A DNA stretch of 64,000 bases from Isoptericola halotolerans (GTDB lineage Bacteria > Actinomycetota > Actinomycetes > Actinomycetales > Cellulomonadaceae), in NCBI RefSeq assembly GCF_013149785.1, contig NZ_JABEZU010000001.1, positions 496,001 through 560,000 of the forward strand, read 5' to 3'. Under the pieces are notes generated by a model, which did no database searches, was not told the origin of the DNA, and saw nothing but the letters and a program-made list of their open reading frames with translations. This document shows positions 36,237 through 45,954 of this stretch, one piece after another; within the stretch, counting starts at the first letter, position 1; each line of letters starts with the position of its first letter. The translations under genes and the position numbers were made by a program.

Positions 36237-37277
36237 GTGAACGGCGACACTCGGAAGTTCTCGGCGGCGGTCCCCCCAGCGGGTCCGCCGTCGATCCCGC
36301 CCGGCCGCGCCCCGGCAGCCGGGGTGCCGACTCCTGAGCGCGGGGTCACGCCGGTCGCGGCCGTGACGGCCCCACCACGGCCGCGGGTGCGCCCGGGGGC
36401 GCAGGCGGTCGCGGCCGTCGTGGCGGTGGTCGCCGTCGTCGCCTTCTGGGCGACCTACCGGTACTTCGTCACCACCGTGTCCGGGCAGACGCTCGACGAG
36501 CTGGCCTTCTTCGGCGCGAACTACGGGCAGGGCCGGCTCTGGCAGGTCGCGGAGCCGGTGCTCGACGTGGTCTCCGTCGCGTTCGTGGTGGGTGGCATCG
36601 GTGCGGCGATGGCGGTGGCCCTGGCCAGACGCCGGTGGGTCCTGGCGTTGCAGGTGGCCGTCCTCGTGGGTGGTGCGAACCTGACGACCCAGCTGCTCAA
36701 GCACCAGGTGCTCTCGCGCCCGGACCTCCTGCCGGGCTGGAACGGGGGGAACACCCTTCCCAGCGGGCACACGACCGTCGCGGCGAGCGTCTCGGTGGCG
36801 TTGCTGCTGGCCACACCACGGGCGTGGCGTCCGACCGTGGCCCTCCTCGGTGCCGTGTACACCGGAGCGACCGGGGTGTCGACCCTCATCGGTCAGTGGC
36901 ACCGGCCGTCCGACGTGGTCGCAGCGCTCTTCGTGGTCCTGGCCTGGGGCGCCCTGGTGTGCGCGATGACTCCCGCGAGCTCGCTCGACGTCGCCCCCCG
37001 TGGGCGGCGTCTGCCGTCCGGCCTGCCACGGCCGAACGCCTTCCACTCCCCGGGGTCCTCGGTCGTGGCGTGCCTGCTGCTGCTCGGTGGGGCCGTCGCG
37101 GGAGGCCTCGCGATGGTCGCGGCCCTGCGGATCCTGGAGGCGGACACCGTACCGATGGCGGACGACGTGACGGCCTACGCGGCCGGGGTGCTCGGGGTGC
37201 TGGCTGCCACCGCGGTGACGTTCGGGCTGCTGCTGCTGGTGCGCCAGGCGACGGCTCGTCCGCGCCAGGCGCCCTGA
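36237..37277 (+). CDS. PAP2-family membrane phosphatase
   Basis: 346 residues, with a Pro-rich N-terminus and six or more membrane helices. Phosphatase motifs: KHQVLSRPDLLPG (KX6RP type), NTLPSGHTTVAAS (PSGH) and GQWHRPSDVVAA (SRX5HX3D type, with Gln-Trp replacing the usual Ser-Arg context). The family removes phosphate from lipid phosphates such as phosphatidic acid or undecaprenyl-PP at the outer membrane face. The GTG at 36237 is preceded by TACGGT seven bases upstream, a leaderless start. It is divergent from the trkH gene. Confidence 0.87.
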   Translation: MNGDTRKFSAAVPPAGPPSIPPGRAPAAGVPTPERGVTPVAAVTAPPRPRVRPGAQAVAAVVAVVAVVAFWATYRYFVTTVSGQTLDELAFFGANYGQGRLWQVAEPVLDVVSVAFVVGGIGAAMAVALARRRWVLALQVAVLVGGANLTTQLLKHQVLSRPDLLPGWNGGNTLPSGHTTVAASVSVALLLATPRAWRPTVALLGAVYTGATGVSTLIGQWHRPSDVVAALFVVLAWGALVCAMTPASSLDVAPRGRRLPSGLPRPNAFHSPGSSVVACLLLLGGAVAGGLAMVAALRILEADTVPMADDVTAYAAGVLGVLAATAVTFGLLLLVRQATARPRQAP

Positions 37278-37375
37278 GCCACCCGGCACCCACAGCGGTC
37301 ATGGGGGAGCGCCGGGGCGGGTTGGCGAGCGGGCCGTGCGCGGTCACAGTTCGGTGACGAACAACGTCCGACTGC

Positions 37376-37418
37376 TTGATGCCAGAGCATCCATGCCTAT
37401 GCTGTGACCGTTCACAGC
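37376..37418 (+). promoter_or_regulatory. Promoter and LacI-type operator for the galactan locus
   Basis: A -35-like TTGATG (37376-37381) is 16 bases from TATGCT (37398-37403). GCTGTGACCGTTCACAGC at 37401-37418 is an 18-bp near-perfect palindrome with a central CG, overlapping the end of the -10 and the transcription start. A LacI-type repressor bound there would block initiation. No lacI gene lies beside this locus. Confidence 0.75.
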
Positions 37419-37459
37419 ACCGAGCGCCATCGGCGGCGCGCAGGAGGATCCACCGCGAC

Positions 37460-39496
37460 ATGGCAGTCACCGGCACCTGGCCCACGGGCCGCACCCTCGG
37501 CTTCGGCGGTGACTACAACCCCGAGCAGTGGCCCCGCGAGGCGTGGGACGAGGACGTCCGGCTCATGCGCGAGGCGGGCGTCAACTACGTCAGCGTCGGC
37601 ATCTTCTCCTGGGTGCTGCTCGAACCGCGCCAGGGGGAGTACGACTTCACGTGGATGGACGACCTGCTCGACCTGCTCCACTCCCACGGCATCATGGTCG
37701 ACCTCGCCACGCCCACCGCGGCCCCGCCCGCCTGGTTCTACGCCGCCCACCCCGAGGCGCGGGTGGTCACCCGCGACGGGGTCGCCCTCGGCCCCGGTTC
37801 GCGTGGTGCTGCGTCGCCGTCGCACCCGGCCTACCAGGCCGCCGCGCGCAGCATCGCGAGCCGGATCGCCGAGCGCTACGCGGACCATCCCGCCGTCGTC
37901 ATGTGGCACGTCCACAACGAGTACGGCGCACCCGTGGGCGAGGACTTCTCCGAGGCTGCCGTCGCCGCGTGGCGAGCCTGGCTGCAGCAGCGATACGGCA
38001 CCCTCGACGCCCTCAACGAGGCCTGGGGCACCCGCTTCTGGGGCCAGGTCTACGGCGACTGGGAGCACGTCACCGCACCCGGGCCGACCGCGTCGACCGT
38101 CAACCAGGCCCAGAGGCTCGACTACGCACGGTTCACCGACCACCAGCTCCGGGCGCTCTTCGTCGCCGAGCGCGACGCCATCCGTGAGCACTCGGACAAG
38201 CCGGTGACCACGAACTTCATGGCCAACGAGTGCCCCACCACCGACCTGTGGGCGTGGGCGCGAGAGATCGACATCGTCTCCAACGACCACTACCTCACCG
38301 CGGCCGACCCGCGCGGGCACGTCGGCCTCTCGCTCGCCGCGGACCTCACGCGGTCCGTGGCCCGCGGCAAGCCCTGGATCCTCATGGAGCACTCCAGCTC
38401 CGCGGTGAACTGGCAGCCGCGCAACATCGCCAAGCGGCCGGGCGAGATGGCGCGCAACTCCCTCGCGCACGTGGCCCGGGGCGCCGACGTCGTCGGATTC
38501 TTCCAGTGGCGCGCCTCCCGGTACGGGGCCGAGAAGTTCCACTCGGCGATGCTGCCGCACGCCGGGACCACGTCGCGGGTCTGGCGCGAGGTGGTCGGGC
38601 TCGGGCGCGACGTCGCCGCGCTCGCCGAGCTGCAGGGGTCCACGGTGCAGGCCGACGTGGCCCTGCTGTGGGACACGGAGTCGTTCTGGGCGCAGGACCA
38701 GGAGTGGCGCCCGTCCGTCGACCTGCAGCACAAGGAGCGGATGCGCGCCTACTACGAGCGCCTGTGGCGTGACGGGGTGACCGTCGACTTCGCGCACCCG
38801 ACCCAGGACCTCTCGGGGTACCGGCTCGTCGTCGCTCCGGCGTCGTACCTGCTGACCGCCGAGGCCGCCGCCCACCTCACGCGCTACGTGGCCGACGGCG
38901 GCACGCTCGTCGTGTCCTGCTTCTCGGCGGTGGTGGACGCGCACGACGCCGTCCACCCCGGCGGGTACGCCGCGCCGCTGCGCGAGGTGCTCGGTCTGCG
39001 GGTCGAGGAGTTCCTGCCGCTGCGGGACGGCGAGGTGACGACGGTCCGGTGGACCCGGGACGGGGCCACCACGCTGTGCGCCGACGTGTGGGCCGAGGAC
39101 CTGGTGCTCGACACGGCCGAGGTCGTCGCGCACCACGTCGACGGCCCGGCCGCGGGGTCGCCCGCCATCACGCACCACGCTCACGGCGCCGGCCACGCCT
39201 GGTACGTCTCCACCCGGCTCGGCGTCGACGGTCTCGCGCCCGTGATGCGCGCGGCATACGCCGACGCCGGTGTCCTCGCGGCCGACCTGCCCGAGGACGT
39301 CGAGGTCGTGGTGCGGCGTGGTGACGCGGCCGACTACGTCGTGGCGATCAACCACTCGGAGGCCGCGGCCACGATGCCGGACGTCGCGGGCACGGAGCTG
39401 CTCTCCGACACGGCCGTCGGCCCCGACCTCAAGGTTCCCGCCGGCGGCGTCGCCGTCGTCCGGGTCTCCCGCGAGGGTGGAGGTACCTCCCGCTGA
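37460..39496 (+). CDS. GH42 beta-galactosidase
   Basis: 678 residues, no signal peptide, so cytoplasmic. The barrel opens with FGGDYNPEQWPREAWDEDV, the GH42 N-terminal signature. The acid/base is Glu154 in WHVHNEYG and the nucleophile Glu310 in WILMEHSSS. The trimerisation and beta domains follow (DVALLWDTESFWA; YRLVVAPASYLLTAEAAAHL). It releases galactose from beta-galactosides; beside GH53 and an oligosaccharide importer it most likely processes imported beta-1,4-galacto-oligosaccharides. The ATG has AGGAGG about twelve bases upstream. It heads the locus under a LacI-type operator. Confidence 0.95.
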   Translation: MAVTGTWPTGRTLGFGGDYNPEQWPREAWDEDVRLMREAGVNYVSVGIFSWVLLEPRQGEYDFTWMDDLLDLLHSHGIMVDLATPTAAPPAWFYAAHPEARVVTRDGVALGPGSRGAASPSHPAYQAAARSIASRIAERYADHPAVVMWHVHNEYGAPVGEDFSEAAVAAWRAWLQQRYGTLDALNEAWGTRFWGQVYGDWEHVTAPGPTASTVNQAQRLDYARFTDHQLRALFVAERDAIREHSDKPVTTNFMANECPTTDLWAWAREIDIVSNDHYLTAADPRGHVGLSLAADLTRSVARGKPWILMEHSSSAVNWQPRNIAKRPGEMARNSLAHVARGADVVGFFQWRASRYGAEKFHSAMLPHAGTTSRVWREVVGLGRDVAALAELQGSTVQADVALLWDTESFWAQDQEWRPSVDLQHKERMRAYYERLWRDGVTVDFAHPTQDLSGYRLVVAPASYLLTAEAAAHLTRYVADGGTLVVSCFSAVVDAHDAVHPGGYAAPLREVLGLRVEEFLPLRDGEVTTVRWTRDGATTLCADVWAEDLVLDTAEVVAHHVDGPAAGSPAITHHAHGAGHAWYVSTRLGVDGLAPVMRAAYADAGVLAADLPEDVEVVVRRGDAADYVVAINHSEAAATMPDVAGTELLSDTAVGPDLKVPAGGVAVVRVSREGGGTSR

Positions 39497-39618
39497 CCCT
39501 CACGGCGTCGGGCCCGTGCCCGTCTCCGCCCCCCACGAAGTCTGAGCGCCGCTCAGCTCGCAACGTCGCGATCACCGTCCTGTCGAAGGCATCGCGGCCC
39601 CGTCCGGAAGGAAGAGTC

Positions 39619-40872
39619 ATGCGCAAGACCACGTTGTCGGTCGCCGCCGTCGCGGCCGTCGCCCTGCTCGCCGCGTGCAGCGGCGGAGACCCCGAGCCCG
39701 CCGAGAACGCCGCCACCGAGGAGGCCGCGGCCGCACCCGAGGCCGCCGGTGAGCTCGTCATCTGGGTCGACGAGAACCGTCAGCCGGCCGTCGCCGCCGC
39801 CGCGGAGGACTTCACCGCCGAGACCGGCGTCGAGGTCGAGCTCGTCGTGAAGAACTTCGAGGACATCCGCGCGGACTTCCTCGCCCAGGTCCCCACCGGC
39901 GAGGGGCCCGACCTCACGGTCGGCGCCCACGACTGGCTGGGTTCCTTCATCGTCAACGGCGTCGTGGACACGGTGGACCTCGGCGGCCAGGAGTCGGCCT
40001 TCGAGGACGTCGCGATCGAGGCGCTGACCTACGACGGCCAGCTCTACGGCCTGCCGTACGCACTGGAGTCGGTGGGGCTCGTGCGCAACACCGAGCTCGC
40101 ACCGGACCCCGTGCCGGCGACCTTCGACGAGATGATCGCCGAGGGCGAGGCGAGCGGGGCCAAGCTGCCCTTCGTCATCAACACCGCCGGTGCTGACGGC
40201 GACGCCTACACGTACTACGCGTTCCAGACGTCCTTCGGTGCGCCGGTGTTCGTCCAGAACGAGGACGGCTCGTACACCAACGAGGTGGGCATGGGCGGCG
40301 ACGGCGGCTACGCGTACGCCGAGTGGCTCGCGGAGCACGGCCAGGCCGGTGACGGCTTGCTGAGCACCGACTGGACCTACGACATCGCCAACCAGGAGTT
40401 CGCCGACGGCAACGCGCCGTACACCGTGGCGGGACCCTGGGCGGTCCCGACGTACACCGAGGCCGGCATCGAGGTGGCCGTGGACCCGATCCCGGCCGCG
40501 GGCGGCGAGACCGCCGCGCCGTTCGTCGGCGTGCAGGGCTTCTACCTGTCGGCACGCAGCGACAACGCGCTGGTCGCCACGAGCTTCCTGACGAACTACA
40601 TCTCCACCCCGGAGGCGATGCAGGCGCTGTACGACGCCGACCCGCGCATCCCCGCGCTCAGCGAGGTGGCGGAAGCCGTCGCCGAGGACCCGGTCGTGGC
40701 AGGCTTCCTCGCCGCCGCCCAGAACGGCGCCCCGATGCCCTCGATCCCCGAGATGGGTGACGTGTGGGACCACTGGAACGCCGCCGAGGCGTCCATCATC
40801 TCCGGCGACGCCGAGCCGGAGGCCGCGTGGGACAAGATGCTCGCCGACCTCGACGCGACGCTGAACGGCTGA
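39619..40872 (+). CDS. Sugar ABC transporter substrate-binding lipoprotein (galacto-oligosaccharide type)
   Basis: 417 residues. The signal peptide has lipobox LLAACSGG (Cys near 21), then an acidic linker. The mature part is a MalE-type binding protein: ELVIWVDENRQPAVAAAAED, VPTGEGPDLTVGAHDWLG, LYGLPYALESVGLVRN and VGVQGFYLSARSDN. It should deliver oligosaccharides to the two permeases encoded next. No ATPase gene is in the operon, so a shared MsiK-type ATPase is likely (known for actinobacterial sugar importers; inferred here). AGGAAGGAAGAG precedes the ATG. Confidence 0.93.
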   Translation: MRKTTLSVAAVAAVALLAACSGGDPEPAENAATEEAAAAPEAAGELVIWVDENRQPAVAAAAEDFTAETGVEVELVVKNFEDIRADFLAQVPTGEGPDLTVGAHDWLGSFIVNGVVDTVDLGGQESAFEDVAIEALTYDGQLYGLPYALESVGLVRNTELAPDPVPATFDEMIAEGEASGAKLPFVINTAGADGDAYTYYAFQTSFGAPVFVQNEDGSYTNEVGMGGDGGYAYAEWLAEHGQAGDGLLSTDWTYDIANQEFADGNAPYTVAGPWAVPTYTEAGIEVAVDPIPAAGGETAAPFVGVQGFYLSARSDNALVATSFLTNYISTPEAMQALYDADPRIPALSEVAEAVAEDPVVAGFLAAAQNGAPMPSIPEMGDVWDHWNAAEASIISGDAEPEAAWDKMLADLDATLNG

Positions 40873-40884
40873 CCCACCCCTCAC

Positions 40885-40944
40885 GCCGAGCAGGAGGTTG
40901 AGCCCGCTTTCGCGGGACATTGCGGGCTCAGTCTCCTGCTCGGC
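40885..40944. repeat. Long two-part inverted repeat between the binding-protein and permease genes
   Basis: A 60-base hairpin: an outer perfect 12-bp arm (GCCGAGCAGGAG with its complement at 40933-40944) and an inner perfect 8-bp arm (GAGCCCGC at 40900-40907 with 40922-40929), separated by 3x3 internal bulges, around a 14-base loop. It lies between a highly expressed binding protein and its permease. It could be an mRNA stabiliser, partial terminator or REP-like element. Confidence 0.8.
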
Positions 40945-40970
40945 ACCGACCGTCGTTGACCGGAGGATCG

Positions 40971-42572
40971 ATGTCGACCGACACCACCGCGGCTCCCCGG
41001 GAGTCGCACGCCCGTGCCTGGGAAGGCTTCGGCTGGGGTTTCGCCGCGAAGCTCGTGCTCATGGCGGCCGTCAACGCCGTCGGCCTCTACGTCGCCTGGT
41101 CCGCGTGGGACGTGGAGCAGTGGGGCGTGCTGGTGGTCTCGCTCGCCCTCGTCGCCGTCGCCGACGTCGTGTACTTCTCCCGCCGCCGGCTGGCCGGCAA
41201 GTACATCTTCCCCGGTCTGGTCTTCCTGCTCGTCTTCCAGGTCTTCACCATGGCGTACACGGTGTACGTCGCGACGACGAACTACGGCACCGGGCACAAC
41301 AGCACCCAGGACCAGGCCGTCGACGCGCTGCTCATCCAGAACGAGCGGCCGGTCGAGGGCGGGGCGACCTACCCGTTGACGATCCTCATCTCCGACGACG
41401 GGCCCGGGTTCGCGGTCGTGGGCGAGTCCGGCGAGGTGCTCGCCGGCACCGCCGAGGAACCGCTCGCCCCGGTGCCCGGCGCCGCGGTCGACGGCGAGCG
41501 CGTCACCGCGGTCCCGGGCTACGACGTCGTCGACCTGCCCACGCTGCTCGCCGACACCGACCTGCAGCAGGACGTGCTCGAGCTGCGGGTGCCCGTCTCC
41601 GAGGACGCCGACGACGGTTCGTTCCGTACGCGCGAGGGCAGCCGGGCGACGGTCTACGCCTCGTCCCTGGCGTGGGACGAGGACGTGCAGACCATGACGG
41701 ACACCACCACGGGGACCGTCTACCGCGCCGACCAGGACACCGGCAACTTCCGCGCGGACGACGGGTCGACGCTGCCCGTGGGCTGGCGGGTCGGCGTCGG
41801 GCTCGACAACTTCACCAAGGCGTTCACGGACACGAACTACTCGGGACCGTTCTGGAAGATCACGGCCTGGACGTTCTCGTTCGCGTTCCTCACGGTCGCC
41901 TCGAGCTTCCTGCTCGGGCTGGCGATCGCCCTGCTCTTCAACGACACCCGCATCCGCGGCCGGGCGGTGATGCGGACCCTGTTCATCCTGCCGTACGCCT
42001 TCCCGGCGTTCCTGTCCGCCCTGCTGTGGCGCGGGATGCTCAACTCGAACCCTGACTACGGGATCATCAACAGCCTGTTCTTCTTCGGGCAGCGGATCGA
42101 GTGGCTCACCGACCCGACGCTCGCGAAGCTCGCGATCCTGGGCGTGAACCTGTGGCTGACGTTCCCGTACTTCTTCCTCGTCTGCACCGGCGCGCTCCAG
42201 TCGTTGCCGACGGACATCGAGGAGGCGGCGCGGATCGACGGGGCGGGTCGCTGGCGGCAGTTCCGCGCGATCACCCTGCCCCTGCTGCTCATCTCGACGA
42301 CGCCGCTGCTCATCGCGAGCTTCGCGTTCAACTTCAACAACTTCGTGATCATCTACATGCTCACCGGCGGGGGGCCACGGTTCACCGACACGTCGGCACC
42401 GCTGGGACACACGGACATCCTCATCACGATGATCTACCAGATCTCCGGCGTCCAGGGCGGCAGCGCCGACTACGGGCTGGCGAGCGCGCTGTCGATCATC
42501 GTCTTCATCGTGGTGGGCGCCGTCTCGGCCGTCGCGTTCCGCCGTACCCGCAAGCACGAGGAGGTCCTGTGA
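40971..42572 (+). CDS. MalF-type sugar ABC permease
   Basis: 533 residues. Two or three N-terminal helices are followed by a large exported loop (about 120-280), as in MalF, then the permease core of six helices. The cytoplasmic EAA loop reads IEEAARIDGAGRWRQFRAIT, the contact site for the ATPase. Other matches are LFILPYAFPAFLSALLWRGM and NNFVIIYMLTGGGPRF. GGAGGA precedes the ATG at 40971. The stop is joined to the next ATG as TGATG. Confidence 0.94.
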   Translation: MSTDTTAAPRESHARAWEGFGWGFAAKLVLMAAVNAVGLYVAWSAWDVEQWGVLVVSLALVAVADVVYFSRRRLAGKYIFPGLVFLLVFQVFTMAYTVYVATTNYGTGHNSTQDQAVDALLIQNERPVEGGATYPLTILISDDGPGFAVVGESGEVLAGTAEEPLAPVPGAAVDGERVTAVPGYDVVDLPTLLADTDLQQDVLELRVPVSEDADDGSFRTREGSRATVYASSLAWDEDVQTMTDTTTGTVYRADQDTGNFRADDGSTLPVGWRVGVGLDNFTKAFTDTNYSGPFWKITAWTFSFAFLTVASSFLLGLAIALLFNDTRIRGRAVMRTLFILPYAFPAFLSALLWRGMLNSNPDYGIINSLFFFGQRIEWLTDPTLAKLAILGVNLWLTFPYFFLVCTGALQSLPTDIEEAARIDGAGRWRQFRAITLPLLLISTTPLLIASFAFNFNNFVIIYMLTGGGPRFTDTSAPLGHTDILITMIYQISGVQGGSADYGLASALSIIVFIVVGAVSAVAFRRTRKHEEVL

Positions 42573-43450
42573 TGTCCGGATCCGACGCCACTCGCACCTC
42601 TGCCCGCCGTCGGCGCTGGTGGGCGGAGGTCGGCTGGAAGTACCCGCTGGCCGCGCTGGTGATCTTCTACGCCGCGTTCCCGCTGGCCTACGTGCTCTCG
42701 GCCTCGTTGGCGCCGTCGGGCACGCTCACCGGGAGCACGAGCCTGTTCCGCGAGATCTCGGGGCAGAACTTCACCGCGCTCGGCGACACCCGGTTCTGGC
42801 AGTGGGCCGCGAACAGCATGGTGATCGGGGTCAGCGTCGTGGTCGGGGCGGTCCTCATGGGTGCCGCCGCGGCGTACGCGTTCAGCCGGTTCCGGTTCAC
42901 CGGGCGGCGGCTGTCGCTGACCTCCTTGCTGATCGTGCAGATGTTCCCGCAGATGCTCGCGTTCATCGCGATCTTCCTGCTGCTGATCACTCTGGGCAGC
43001 GTGGTGCCGGCCCTCGGGCTGAACTCGAAGATCGCCCTGGTGTGCGTCTATCTCGGCGGCGCGCTGGGGAGCAACACGTTCCTGATGTACGGGTTCTTCA
43101 ACACGATCCCGCGCGAGCTGGACGAGGCGGCGAAGATCGACGGCGCGACGCACGCCCAGACGTACTGGACGATCATCCTGCGCCTGGTCACCCCGATCCT
43201 CGCGGTCGTCGCGCTGCTGACCTTCGTGGCGACGTTCGGGGACTTCATCCTGGCCCGGGTCATCCTGACGTCCGAGCAGAACTGGACGCTCGCCGTGGGC
43301 ATGTACGCGTGGGTCTCGGACCAGCTCAACGCGAACTGGGGGCTGTTCGCCGCGGGCGCCGTGATCGCCAGCCTGCCGATCCTCGCGCTGTTCCTGTTCC
43401 TGCAGAAGTACATCGTGGGGGGCCTGACGGCGGGTTCCGTCAAGGGCTGA
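42572..43450 (+). CDS. MalG-type sugar ABC permease
   Basis: 292 residues with six helices. The EAA loop reads LDEAAKIDGATHAQTYWTII; LLIVQMFPQMLAFIAIF and the C-terminal GLTAGSVKG are typical of MalG/GanQ. It pairs with the preceding permease to import oligosaccharides produced by the GH53 enzyme. GAGGAGG lies eight bases before the ATG, which overlaps the upstream stop as TGATG. Confidence 0.94.
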   Translation: MSGSDATRTSARRRRWWAEVGWKYPLAALVIFYAAFPLAYVLSASLAPSGTLTGSTSLFREISGQNFTALGDTRFWQWAANSMVIGVSVVVGAVLMGAAAAYAFSRFRFTGRRLSLTSLLIVQMFPQMLAFIAIFLLLITLGSVVPALGLNSKIALVCVYLGGALGSNTFLMYGFFNTIPRELDEAAKIDGATHAQTYWTIILRLVTPILAVVALLTFVATFGDFILARVILTSEQNWTLAVGMYAWVSDQLNANWGLFAAGAVIASLPILALFLFLQKYIVGGLTAGSVKG

Positions 43451-45796
<2,346 letters not shown>

Positions 45797-45836
45797 CTCG
45801 AGAACCCGTGGGAGGGTGTGGACCACGCGGAGCCGG

Positions 45837-45865
45837 CGGCGGCACTCCTCGGTAGAGTGCCGCCG
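45837..45865. terminator. Terminator-like hairpin after the galactan locus
   Basis: CGGCGGCACTC, loop CTCGGTA, then GAGTGCCGCCG: a perfect 11-bp stem with a 7-base loop, 41 bases after the GH53 stop. No T-tract. It separates the sugar locus from topA. Confidence 0.7.
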
Positions 45866-45954
45866 TCGTCGTCCGTGTCGTACCGTGACAGGACGCCGCA
45901 CCCAGGGTGCGCCTCAGCGCCGCCGCCCCACCACATGTCGGAAAGCAGGAACGG

